Source of the DNA: Liolophura sinensis
Lineage: Eukaryota; Mollusca; Polyplacophora; Chitonida; Chitonidae
Direction of reading: 5' to 3'
Length of the DNA: 64,000 nt
Assembly (NCBI RefSeq): GCF_032854445.1
Contig: NC_088301.1
Span: forward strand, 42,465,116 to 42,529,115
Every line of letters begins with the position of its first letter. Positions within the stretch are counted from its first letter, which is position 1. The notes below the pieces were generated by a model. That model was not told where the DNA came from. It made no database searches and saw nothing but the letters and a program-made list of their open reading frames with translations. Below, piece by piece: positions 33,001 to 47,185 of this stretch. Made by a program: the position numbers and the translations under genes.

Positions 33001-36000
33001 GTGGAAATTGGTACTGTGGTAGAGCTTCCAGATAATTTTCCTGACCTTGAAACTAAAGCATACTCTGATCCCTGAACCTCTATCCGCTGAATTGCTCCTG
33101 GTTGTGGAATTTTCTCATTTTTTCCAGAAACAGGACTTTTGTCAATCCTTCCTTGTGTTGGGGCTGTGTCTGGTGGTGAAAACACACTAATACCTTGCGC
33201 TATGCTAGGGGCAACAGCTTTTATCTTTTGACCTCCTTTTTCAGCACCATGCTCTGTATTTGAGTACAAACGGGATTTATCAGGGCCTTTCCCTCTGCTT
33301 GAGGAAGCTGCATTATCTGTAGGTGCCAGTGCAACAGGTTGATTGTTCCTTCCTTTGAGTTTTGGATTCTTTGTTGGGCTTTGGTTCCCTGCCTCTGGAC
33401 CCACAGTAATCTTTGTGACATACTTTTGTGATGGGGTCTCTGGTTTCTTGAGAGAACTAACATTTTCATATGATATTGGTATTGAATGAGCCTTAGCTGG
33501 AGCTGAACTGTGACTGTCACCTGGGTGGTCTTGTTTATACGAAGTTACTAATTTGCTTTCAGCGTCTAGCACAGGCTTGGGACTAAGGAGGGGTTTACCA
33601 TCTGAAATTGCTGGTTTCTTGTTTAAAACATCTGGTTTGACGTTTGGTTTGGTAAGGGCAATGCTTGTCGGTTTTGCAGCTTTAGCAAATGGATTTTGTG
33701 CCTGAGTTGTCTGCTTGGATGATACTGTTTGGTCTTTGGGTGACTGTGCACTTTTAGAAACTGGTTTAGAAATGGAATCTGAAGAAAATAAAAGCCAATA
33801 TACATGTAGTTTGGCAGATCAGATATAGCAGCCTCTTTTATACTCTAAAACACATTATCTGATAATGTTTTATTTAAAGTTGACATGTATATGTATATAT
33901 ATGTATGTATTTTCTACACAGCTGTGGAGACTGAATTATACTACAAAACAGTTTTCCCAAGTCTAAGACTCATGTATAAGATGAAATGCTTTCAACAGTT
34001 TACATAACATAGTAGAACAGCTAAAATAAAAGAGACAAGTCTTTTTAAATAGCTGAGTATTAAAGGGAGTTAATAAGTTGTTAATCAACAGGTTACCTTC
34101 TTCATGAAGTTGCTTCTTTGTTGGATGCTCTGTCTGTAATAAAAATACAAGAATGTGGTGTACAAATTCATGAACAGTATAGCAGAAATAAATCTAATGA
34201 ACCTGGCACAAATGCTGTAAGTGTAATTATAGCAGTAATAGCAATAATAATTAAAAAAAAATAATAATGATAATAATTTTCTGAGTGCAATTATTAGCAA
34301 AAAAAAGAAACGTTTTATTCCAAAAACAGTAGTGTCGCATATGGAATCCTTTGGCATTCACACTGAAATGAACAATGACAAATAGGTCATTTATATTTGA
34401 ATCATTTGTCCTATGCTCAATGATAATGATGTCCAGTCACATAATGGATTATAACATGAAAGAATTCCATGGATATTGTACAGATTAAAAAATAATGGAT
34501 TCCACTGGAATCCAATTTAAAGACAAGAGGAAAGACTTTCTTCCTAGTCTCATGCTCCCCCAATGTCATGCGGTACTGAGCAATGTACATATGTACATGA
34601 TAAAGAAGACAAAAACAAATAGATATTTAAATACATAAATACAGGTATGTACATCGTAAGTAATTCCAATGTATGTACTGTTAAGGTGCAAACACGATTA
34701 GATTTGACCCAGCTGTTCCGGAGATTTCGCACAACTAGAGTGACGTTTTCTATTGTCTGTGATGATGTCAAAATTCTGATGAATCAACAGATGGTCTGTT
34801 ATCTTAAGACATTTATCATTAGATTTCAAAATGAATGTGATAACATTTGGCCCAGCAGTTCTGGAGATATCACATCATACATGACAAAAGTTATTGTCTG
34901 GTGCAATGTCAAACTACTGATAGACATACTCCAAAAGTTTATGAATTCTTCGGGCCCATATTCCAATGAAATTTGATAAATATGCCCCTTCATTTTGAAC
35001 ATATAGTGCAAATAAGAATATATTACGCAATGGATGACAGATGCCAACAGACATAATAAAGATAGAATATCAGGCACTGTTTATCTATGGCATGTACTTT
35101 GCTGATTCATAACTAAATGTAAATGTATATTTTATGTGGCAGCAGCTACATGTTCGCAATGAAATGGCATCAGAAAATAGTCTACCTGGGATGTCTTAAT
35201 GGCTGGTTTGTCCTCCAAGAGAACATTTTCATAGTTGTGCTGTTCAATGCTCATTTGCTTCACTTCATTCTCAAACATTTGCTTGACAGCCAGATGGACA
35301 ACTTTGTACTGATCCTAAAACAAAAATAAGCAATACATACATGCAGACAACTGTCTACTTATATTTTAATGTGCTGAAGTACTGATGGTGATAAACGAGT
35401 TTTCTTTTGTATCTCAATACAGCACCTTGGTACACCCTAGTACTTTATTTGTCCTAAAAATCTTAACAAAAAAAAAGGCACTCTTAAATGCATATAAAGG
35501 TCATGAAAAGTTACATTTGTTGCTGAAGTTTACATTTCCTCAATAGAACATCATCCTCCATGCACCTTCATAACAAACCTCAAAACTTCTATAAAACTCT
35601 CAGAATAAAGCAAAAGGAAAATAGCCATGGGTGAACTGTTTTGGTGAAATACAGTATGTAGCCCTCCACAACAGTGGTCAAGCCATGTACAACAATAGTA
35701 AGTTTAATGAGTGAAAGTCAAGAGGAGACAGGCTGAAGCCTTTTTGGTAAGTAACTGACTAACTTTGATTTTTTAATTGTCTATGCAGAGAAAAGATCAG
35801 TGTACAAAAAATTGAATACCCTATTGCCCTTTTTCCTCAACCTTTTCACATATGAAAGGGCAATTTTCAGTGCATATTATGCATATATTTAATTTGATTT
35901 TAATTTCGAGACAAAACATTGGTTGGATTTTTGTAATGTTATCAGACAACACAGAATAATGTCTTCAGAATATGTTTGTATAAACACCTTGCAAATCAGT

Positions 36001-37297
36001 TATCATTATCAGTTATGGTTCGCAACATGAAGCAGTACAGGTATTATCTTTCATGACAATGTTGACACTCTTTCACATTTGACCATGTCTGCTGCACCTT
36101 CAGACTCTAGCTATAGATACACATAGGCAATATACACAAAATAGAACATGAAAAGTCAGCAGTAATTTTCAGGTTGTTTAACCGCATGTAATTTGTCAGT
36201 GTATATAGATACAAAACTATGTTAATAAACTTATGCAAGATCCCCACATCTTGCTAAACTTTGACATTATACCATTTAAGTAGCTTAATAGTTCAAATTA
36301 ATTCGGCTTTTTGTAATCTGTAACAGGCAACTTACATGTTGCTTGAAGAATGCACTGATCAACACAAAAAATTGTAACTGGAAGTAACAGGTTCAAAAAG
36401 GATATACCTGTCTTTATAGTTAAAACATGCTAAACTTCTCAAGGTGATCCTAAGCACTTGAGGGCAAAGAAAACTTTTTTCCAGTTTTATCTTCCACCCA
36501 TAAATATAATAGATAGATCTCTTTAAAATCTACATGCTGATGTAATAGGACATTCTTCCAGTAAATCTTTAAGACTTTCAGGGACAGCCTTACAGAAGGT
36601 TACATAACATACATTTAGGTTATTGCATGTTAACTCCATTTTATATAAGAGAGCTTTACAAGTTTAAAAATGTGAAGTAAGATTCTGTATTTAAACAATG
36701 ACAATTCTCTATCAATTGTAAAAGATTTAGCTAAATATAAATTCTAGGCCAATTTATATGCTGGGGGCAATTTACTTGTAAATCCTCATCCCATCATTTC
36801 CTCAGAATTAACACAACAGACATAGTTTTCTTAAGAACAGCATTGCACTTCCTGTATCCCTTACTAACTGGATACTCAAAAATACTCAATAAAGAGGTCC
36901 CTATAATCTACATGTATATTTGGTATTAATTTTAAGAAAACATTTTCATTTCTTAGATTAAAAGACCTCCTTCCTTGTCTGATATATTAGTATTTTACTA
37001 CATACAAATGAATATTTCACTTATTAGGTCAGCACTGTGGTAGTAGGAAACCCATGACCATTACCGGGTTGCTGACAGACCTTCACCCTTGACTGGAGAG
37101 GAAGCCATCAGCTGGACTTAATGCTGACAAATTGTCCCCAACCAATGACGTACATGAATGTACATAAATTGGTGGAAGGTAACTCATCTACAGAAAAACT
37201 TCACATAAGGCCGCTTGAATGATCGCCCGAGCAATGATTTTCGGTTTGAGACTAGGACCAAGCCAACAGCATGCCGTAGTGTAAGAAATACATTTAC

Positions 37298-37360
<63 letters not shown>

Positions 37361-40300
37361 TGTAGTTGCTCTTTACTAAAGCTTGCTATAGGGTACTCAC
37401 TGGGGTTTGCACCATGGACTGCCTCTGCGACCTCATATCCAGGATTATATCATACAGGCTGAAGTTATCTGATATTATCTGGAAAAGTAGAGCAAGTATC
37501 AATTACTGTATGTACATAGATACATGTACCTGACATTACTATTTTAACAGCTGCATGAAAATACTGTTACTATTGTGACATGATCCATATTAAAATAGAA
37601 ACAAAGAATCAAAAAGTTAGCTAAGAAACTTAAATCACAAATACTTTCAAAAAAAAACAAAGCAAAACAAAACAACCCCTGTAATATGCCAGAGTCATAC
37701 CCGTTCTTTCAGCATATTCACCACATAGTCAATGGCACATATTGTTCCTGTTCTGCCACAACCAGCACTGTAAAAACAAAATACTTAAATAACTCTTATA
37801 TCCTACTATTAGATATTTTATATTTTAAAATCTTGGTGAATGAGAAAAACATTCAACTAGTCAATCCATGGTTACATGATACTCCGCAAAATGTTGATAT
37901 CCGGCAATCAGGCTTATGGCTGGAGGACACAGGTGCCTGAAGGATACTACTAACCTTCATGTGGTACCAACAAATGTGTTACTTATCTAAAGCTGCAGTC
38001 AAAAAAGCAAAAGCAAAGCTGAATAAAGTGCTTAAGTGAGTATATTTTAGTTTTTAAAGTGGCTTTGATAATATACGTATACTCTATGGATTCACTTTTG
38101 TGTGAGCAATCACTCTTTCATGTTCATATAAGAAAATGGACATGCATGTCATGTACAGTTTGCTACATGTACATGTACTTGTAAGTACCACTGTGTTATG
38201 CAAGTTACATGTTTCACCCTTCATTTTATTGACCTTCTGACCCATGATTATGTTCTACAAATTGACACAGTGGAGAAAAGAGTCACCTGCAGTGAATGAC
38301 AACAGGTATGTCGTCATTGGTCTGGTGCTGTCTCATGCGACTCAGTAGATCTATGATATCCCCAAAATCATGGGGAATGTCGTGGTCCATCCAACCAGAA
38401 TAATGGAAATGGGTGATGGTCCGCATATGGTTTTCCTGGTTTGACTTCCACACGCCTAATTTCCGCATGCAGAAAAACATGCTCACATGGATTTCTTCTA
38501 ACTGCAATTAAAAATGAGGGGATTACACATGTATGTGGGATTGTGGACATTTCAAGTCATTTTATGAAAAGTACTTGACATTACAGTACAGCCGGATATC
38601 CTATGCCCATGTTGGCTGGTGGGCCGATCATCGTCGAATGGTGTTCGATTATCATGGGTGTAGGATCCAACCACGATGTGTGTACGATTTTACAATACTA
38701 AAACAAATATATGAACATATAACTGTGCTACAATAATGCCATGCACTAAACATGAACACATTTGTACACATAATAATGCTCTGAAGTTCTACAACCATGT
38801 CAGGCAGAGTTGCTTAGTGTGCCAGTGGGGCGCAATGACCCAGAAGCCTCTAACCAATGCACTCCCTGTGAGTTGAAGTCCAGCTCATGCTGGCTTCCTC
38901 TCTGGACATTTCTGGGAAGGTCTGCCAGCAACTTGTGCCAGGTTCCTTCCCTCCATAATAATGCTGGCTGCCATTGTACAAGTGAAATATTCCTGAGTAC
39001 AGCATAAAACACCAATGAAATAAATAAATAAATAAATACATAAATAAATACATTATTACAGCCATGTCAGCATTTTTCAGTGGTGATCATATGTGAAGCA
39101 GTAAACAGTTACAGGAGCCCTTAGAATTTGTCTCTAAAATGATAAAGTCAGCATCAAATCCCCCAAAAAATGTAACTATTAGATGCCTGTTGAATATCTA
39201 CAGCAGCTAGCGATGACATCGTGGCATCATTTGCCCATGTTCCCTATCTGCACAAGCTTGCAAGTTTAAAATGGACATTGTGTTATATATACCCTACATA
39301 TGCAAGCCTTTATCAGGTCTGTCAGCAACCTTTAGGTGGTTGTGGGTTTCCCCTGGGCTCTGCCCAGTTTCCTCCCACTATAATGCTGACTGGCATCGTA
39401 CAAGCGACATATTTTGGAGTACGGCATAAAGCATGAAATACAAAAATAAATATAGACGTCATGTAGTATGACTATGGTAGGAGGACATCAAGCAGAACCC
39501 TGGAGAAACCCATTGTGCTGGTACGCTAACAACAAGGCCATGGAGCCATGATGTATAAGAACAATAATTAATAATTGTTCTTGAGGGATTTTTAAAGGTA
39601 GACACTTTATAACAAAAAAATAGGACCTCAGTCAAAAAGATGAAAAAACATAAAGCTTCTAACAAAACTGCAATGACTGTGGTTATGAACATTGACCTAG
39701 TTCAAAATGATGAGAAATGTGTGTGAGTAAAATCAAGTTTTTACTTGAATAATGAGAACATGAAATAGTTCTGGAGATGCTGACCTCAAAGTGATTGAGT
39801 CAAATTGCAACTTTTGCTTTGGTAATGAGAAAATGGAGGTAATTTTGGAGATAATGATGTTGACCTCAAAGTGACGGGAATGAATGTGAGTTTACTAAGG
39901 TTTAGAAACATTTACCTGGGTAATGAAAAAAAAAAAGTTCCATCGATGTTGACCTCAAAGTGATGAAAAATAAATGTCAGTTTAATAAAGAGAATTTTAC
40001 CTAGGTATATTAAAAAAAATGAGATAGTACTGGAGAAACTGACTTCAAAGAGATGAGTAATACCTATGAGTGAAATCAAGCTTTTGAAATTGCTGGGTTA
40101 CGTACAGAAGAGGTGTTCAAATCTCTCAAATATTCATGCACATGTACATATATTTATATACTGCATATAAAGACTCGAGTCCACTTAGAAGTATAGTGAA
40201 CTGGTCTATTAATACACAATAATATACAAAAAAGAAAAGAAACGCAGTCTGTACATGGTTTGGTGAGCGCTTTACACACGGGTGTCTACACTGTCACTAT

Positions 40301-43300
40301 ATTGCCAGATCTGCAACATCAATGTCATGTACTCAGAGGCCTACAGGAAACATGTCAATGAGCAGGAAAACAGATAGCAAACAAATACTCTAAATATCAG
40401 CATAACACATTATCTCTGTTCACAGGAGCATGTACTTCAACGTCCCTCTGAATACAAGGTGAAAACATAGGCTCAATAAGGAAGCTCCATACTTCACAGT
40501 GTTACAAAAGACTGCTAAGTGGGAAAATGCAGAGATTTCTTGTAAACCAGGATCTGACAAACCCCGCCTCTTTACAAAGCAGCTGGTGATCTTTAATATC
40601 CTTGTAGAATGGTTAGCAATGAGAGTGTACTGCAATGGGATTTATTTATTTATTTGATTGGTGTTTTAGGCCATAGTCAACAATATATTTGCTTATGCTT
40701 ATGGTGGGAGGAAACCAGGCAGAACTTGGAAGAAACCAGTCAGAACCTGGGGGAAACAAATGATCATCATGCTTGCAGATCATCTCACATATGACCCGAG
40801 AGGAAGTAAGCATGTTGACTTTGTTTAGGGGAAGATCTGACAGCAACCTGCGGATGGTCGTGGGTTACCCCCAGGCTCTGCTCGGTTTTCTTCCACCATA
40901 ATGCTGGTTGCTGTCGTATAAGTGAAATATTCTTGAGTACGGCGTAAAACATGAACCAAATAAATAAATAAATAAATAAATTGATTAAGGGCTCCTGGAT
41001 CATTGCGTGTCATTATCACATTAACCACTCTGCCACAGAGGCACCCCACTTTACTGTAACACACTGCTGATATTACTTTGTATGTGACAGGGTAATATTA
41101 TTCTCCCTGAACATTGATATACCGTATATGTATGTTTTTTTTTTCATTTTCACAGAAATGGTACTGGCGAAATGTTGATTTTCATGATTTGAATCACTAT
41201 CATGTAGCTTGAGCGGGTGAGTGTTTTGACTGTAGCCAAAACACTTGTGTCCGAGATGGATAACATTGCTTCACCCACCAGCTTTATTATGTAAATAAAC
41301 CTTTTTGCAGGTAGATTTATGTCATAAGATGTGTTTCACAACTTTGATGATAGTATGTACAATTAAGCTAAGTTTAACGAGCAGTGCTTTTCTGTTGTAT
41401 TTTGATACATTCTGTTAAACAAGTTCTGTTATGTTATGTGTATAATGTTAAAGTTCACTATTGATCTGCACCACAATATGTTGAATAGTTCTGTTAATAG
41501 TAATATTGTTTGTATGTAAGTCAAAGTAAATCTTGGGATAATGTTACTTTGACAGTCTCTTTGTTTTTTTTTTTTATTTCACCAACAACAATGTTTTCAT
41601 GTTTCCGATATCAGGGAAATTAACGTTCTTATAAACACAGTGAGAAGTGCACGTCATATATGATCACGAGCCGAATGTTAATAAATATATTTTCCTTGAT
41701 AATGATTGCACATCCGTTGCTTAGTTCAAATTGTGGTTTAATAATGTTAAAATTTAGTGTAAATTTGTATTTAAAATAGTGTAAATGTGCATTGATGTTC
41801 AACCATGAAAATCCATATTGTAACTTTGAATTTGGAGCGTTCTGACCGCAATCAAAAGACAAAAGTTGCATCATCCGCTGTTTTTTTTTCTGTGAATAAA
41901 GCTTTTTTCAGGTACAACTATGGTGTACTGTCGCCTGTGTCCAGCATGATTCATCATAAGCAATTTATGGGGGGTTACACAACCGTACACGTGGGACTAT
42001 ATGTATGAAGTATTATATAGTCAATAGACGATACGGTTTTCTACTTGAGTGCTGCCGAAAATAGCTGTACAATGTTTGCAAGTCTGTTCTTAACTTCTTA
42101 AAATCAATCTTGAGAACACTTACTGGAGGATTAAATGACATTCACAACCTAGGCAGAAAATAACAAAGGGGAAGATGATTTGATGAAGATGAAATGTGCA
42201 AACGCAACAGATATCAAAGCTATTTCTCAAGATTCAATTGCAACTGAAGCAATATGACAATGCACATGTCCATCTGTAAGTGTAGCCCCCAGATGGAAGG
42301 AACAGCAAATCCATCTCTACCTACATGTAACTATGCATGAAAAAAATGTTGAGGACTGGGGTAACGGTGGTGGAAAAAGCTGGTAAGGGAGGCGATAGAC
42401 TGGTGAATGAAGGTATTGGTGGAGGTGGATAATTAGAAAGCGAGAGTAAGTGTATGTATCTGATCCGAGAAAATATGGGTCTAACATTACTCACCAGCTT
42501 CACGTGGATGTCTCCAAACTGCTTCTCCTCTTTTGGGTTTTTGGTCCAGTACCGTTCACACTTTGGCTGTGGGAAGGACAAATGCTTATATTTATTAACA
42601 TGCTCTCAAATCATGGTCAGATACCTTAACAGTATTAATGGGCTCGCTTATGCAAAGCCTGCTTCAAAAAAGGTGTTAGTAACATTAAACGCGTTGTACT
42701 AGTGAACTAGTATTATTCACCAACAAATAAAACAAAACCACATGAACATGCATGAACAAAACCGTGGTCAGCTTAATTTATCATTAATGCCAGATGTTTC
42801 CTTTTTTGACAACTGGTAAGATACCTTTTGGCTTACCATACATGAAATCCAGGTGTGGTAGTGAATTCATCAGTGTACTCGTGTCTCTAATGCCATCACT
42901 AAACATCCGTTTGTTTGGGATGACATGACAGGCCCTTCCCTGAATTGAGGTTTTTATTCAGCTTTTGAGGTAAATGTTTTTTTTTTAATGTTTTTCTCTC
43001 CTTATCCTTTCCTTTAGCATATATCGATACAGATCTACCCTATATTTGTCCTGACTGGGTTACGTCAAACAAAGAGTTTTTGAAGGATCGCCAAATAGCC
43101 ATACAACATATGTTCCTTCAGGTAAAGCCTATTATAGTGTGATAATATATACTCCAAAAACTACAATTAGTTACCTATTTGGCAGAAACACTGATCATGG
43201 TCAACAGACAATCAAGTGAACAATATCCTTAATCATACTGGGTTCAGTTTCATGAAGCTAGGGAACAATACTCATCCTGATGTCAGGATGGGAAGTGCAT

Positions 43301-46300
43301 CTGGCTATTAAACCTGCTCCGTAAAGTCACTGAATATAAACAGATAGTGTAAGTATATCACCAAGCAAACATAATAAATTTTCTAATCAGGCGACCATGA
43401 ATTGGTCATACGATGATATTCCACACTAAAAATAGTGGTTAATCTATGGGATTTATAAGATTATCATGTATGAATTCCACATTTGCTTAGGCCTACCTTT
43501 TCATACTTAATGCAGAAACAAATATACACCCCGGCCCTGTGGAAGTTAATGGACACTGGACTAGTGGAAATTATACAATTACCATACAAATTTTAGGTAT
43601 AAATTGAGACCCTTGGTTCCCGTGACACGGCAACACTGTATCCTAGTGTTCTACCACTAGATAGACAATACACTGTAACCTGTTAGGGAACATTCCCATA
43701 TATCCATGCCTGTTCATTCATGAAAGATGAACCAAAAAGCCGAATCAGATCTATACTAATCGTTTTTACATACGGGTATGTTTAATGGATTAATTTGAAA
43801 CAGCTTGTTGTTGTGAGAAATGTGAAGGAAAAAACAAGCGAAAGGTGATATACTGAAGCAGTCCGAGGCAGCTCCCATTCCCACATGTTCTTTGCAACAG
43901 CAACAACAATCTTGATTGGCAAGAAAAGAAGTTACATTCTCTCCACCTACCTTTCACAGATATTATTAATTATCCAAATTTTGACTTGTTGAAACATCTT
44001 TATATTTATTAGATAAACGGCACCTTGCTTTTCATTGTATAAACTCACCAGGCAACTAGCACCACTTGGTTACTGGAGTCAAGATAGATACCCCTGGATT
44101 CAGACATGGGAGGAAGATAACAGGAGGGGATCAGTGTGGTGGGGTGGGCTGGCGTATCAACTGACACTAGGCCTACCACACTTACAAATCTGTGATGAAA
44201 ACCTCAGTTTGTCAATCCATGACCCTTTTCCTTTCACATTTACAGCCTTAAAGTTACACTGCATGTAAAATTTCTGTGACAGAATTTATGACAATATCTG
44301 CAACAGTTAAAATAATCATATTATATGCCCAGGCGCTTGACATGCAGTTTTGTTAGATATTAGGCCTATTGCTTTACCTGCTGGAAATATTTCTTACAGA
44401 AATAGATCACTGTTATAACCCATTGTTCCAATTCGATTACCAATCTAATTTCAGGGCTCAAACTTTATTTTGATTTTTGCCACAAACAAATTAAAACCAT
44501 TGGTATGTGTACGACTAGGATATCATTCGCAAGACCACGATACTGTCCATTTAAAGCTGCCTAAGCCCCGGAAGCTCTCTCCATTTATATCGCTGGAGAG
44601 GCAATTTGGGTGATTACCGGTGACAAAGTGGTAATCTGGGACAAACTGCAAATTCTCCTTTATTTATTAAGCATTTTTATTCAAACTGCCCAGCTGATGT
44701 CATTTGGTTTATAGAAAAACATTATTGTAGGGGAGCTTAGCTCCCCAACTTGAACCCAGCCCCCTGGTTCTGCTGCCTATGTAGGACCCGTTTGTCCAAC
44801 TTTGCATAAATTAGTCTTACAAACACCATTCAAAGGGAGTTTTTTTCGTATTTCATTGATCTGTAATCCCAGGAATCATACCAACCTTAGGTAGAAGTGG
44901 TAAATGCATTTGTTGAGCTGATTTTTATTTTCAGTTTTCTTTTTAGCATGGCCATTTGATTGACAACCCATTGTTGTGAGTGCTACAATGGCAATGTATC
45001 ACATAATAGCTATGACTAATGATATAGGCCTACTTGGCCTATATGTACTTGTGGTTTGTGTTGATTTCCACCTGTACTGCGTTCATCTGGTATGAACTTA
45101 AAATTAAAGGAAACCAATCACTTTTGTGGTTTTTATCTACCAGTACTGGTATTATGGCAAGTTATGATTCAACTTCATGCTGACAAGTATTTCCTGTGTT
45201 AATATGACACTAAGATTCTAATCTTGAATCGTAACAGTGTGTATTGTTGGAATATCGGACAATGTGTCATTTACAGCATATCAAGATTTGGCCTGAATAC
45301 TGTAGGGATCTTCATGTAAAGTCTTTAGATTTATGGCACTCACTTTCCCCGCTTCAACTTCCTGGCACACCATGACAACCACTTCAATCTTGTATTCCCA
45401 CAACATTCTCCAAAAATCCTGGACAGTGTGAGGCAAAGGGCCCTGAGAGGCTATGTAGGCCTTCTTCCCATTGGCACCCTGAGAGACAGAATAACAAGCA
45501 TTACAGTACCATAAAAAAAAAAAAACATGGTCTGGAACGTACCACTGCCGAATGGTGAAAATGTGTGCATATTAAAATGATCTTACCTAATTTCAGTATG
45601 TTGACTTTACATCGTCCTTCTTCACCAAAACAAGGCTGGACATATGGACAGCCAAGAAATCTCATTTTCTCACTTGTTTTCTAATTCTTCAGTTTATGAA
45701 TTCATTTTCCTGACGTATGTTTTAGTTACATCCATGGTCAGTGCTCTAAAACAGTAGGATTCTGTTTTGAACTTAGGTTACCCCTTTTCGTACACTAACC
45801 CATATATATATATCACTTGTCAGATGACACATACACGCATGCAACTAAAACAATGATACAATGCAACATACAGATATGTGAGTTTGTCTTATATGATGAC
45901 TCTTATCATTCCAACAAATTAAGTTTAAAAACTCAGAAAGTTACATAAACTATGTCAAAACATACCCGCACAAAGTTTGCATTGATATAGTCTGATCCAG
46001 GTTCACCTGGTTTGGGCTGCAGCGTTACTCTTGTGGCATCAACTGCAAAGTAATAATCTAAGCATCAGAGTAACTCAGTATGGTCAATCCGGTCTGTTCA
46101 ATCACCTAAAATTTTGCCCACAGCCAAGCTGCACAATTTGCCTGATTCCAACAGTTCTACTGATCTTTGAAAGCTACTGAAAGCTACAACCTTTATTTGC
46201 CAGTAAAAAATGCACTTCTTGGGGCAAAATTTTGGGTTGTTGACATTAAACTAGTATACAATACAAAAAGTAAGAGAGTTAGTCTCACTAAATCTGGGTG

Positions 46301-47112
46301 TACATGAAGACTTGATTGAGTCACATCTCAATCTGTCTCGCTACTCCCAGTCAGGTTGATTCCTGTAGTAACTGACCAACACCTGCAATGAATCTAGACT
46401 ACTAAATCTATAGGCCTAGGGTAAACTACAGCCATAGTATCTTTTAACTGATGGCATGAAAACTGGTTAAACACTCAGGGATGTATGATGGGTGTGGGGC
46501 AAGTTTTATTTATTTAATAATCCATGTATATTGTTTTAGATTGTTAAATTAACACGAGACAGCCCGTGAGAAAACAGAAAAATTGATATTCAGAAGTTTG
46601 AAAGCTATATGCATTAATAGTAGTGGTAATTGCAGTGTACCATAAGCATTTGAAGGATAGAGAGTTGCAAGTGTCACAAACTATCTAAAAATTATCAATC
46701 AAACCTTTATACAGTTTTAAAGATTAAACATGTGGTGTTTGTGCATTACTTTCATATGCAGAATAAGGCAGACTACTGGTACACAATATGAATTTTTGAA
46801 TCAGAAAAGGGTAAGGTATGTTACTTTGCATTCAGGATGATATGGTAGACAATTTTTTAAACATCTTACAAGGTAGAATGTCTTTATATCTATTCTTCTT
46901 GATGTTTTCATCTTTTTTCCCTTCTTCTGCTGGAAATTTTTTATCTTCTCTGTGCGCCATACCCAGGCTGCGCAATTCCTAAAAAACCAAACACATAGAT
47001 CAATCTACTGCAATTGAACAAAATTTGTACAAATGTCCCTGATTAGTACCGGTAGTCAAATGTTCTAGTCTATAGGCAGCTGTTGTCTTTTAAAGCATTT
47101 CTTGTTACTGGT

Positions 47113-47185
<73 letters not shown>

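Noticed and set aside
32786-33520. ORFs of 78 and 99 codons overlapping PTP exon 11
   Set aside because: Other-frame shadows of the Pro/Ser-rich tail exon.
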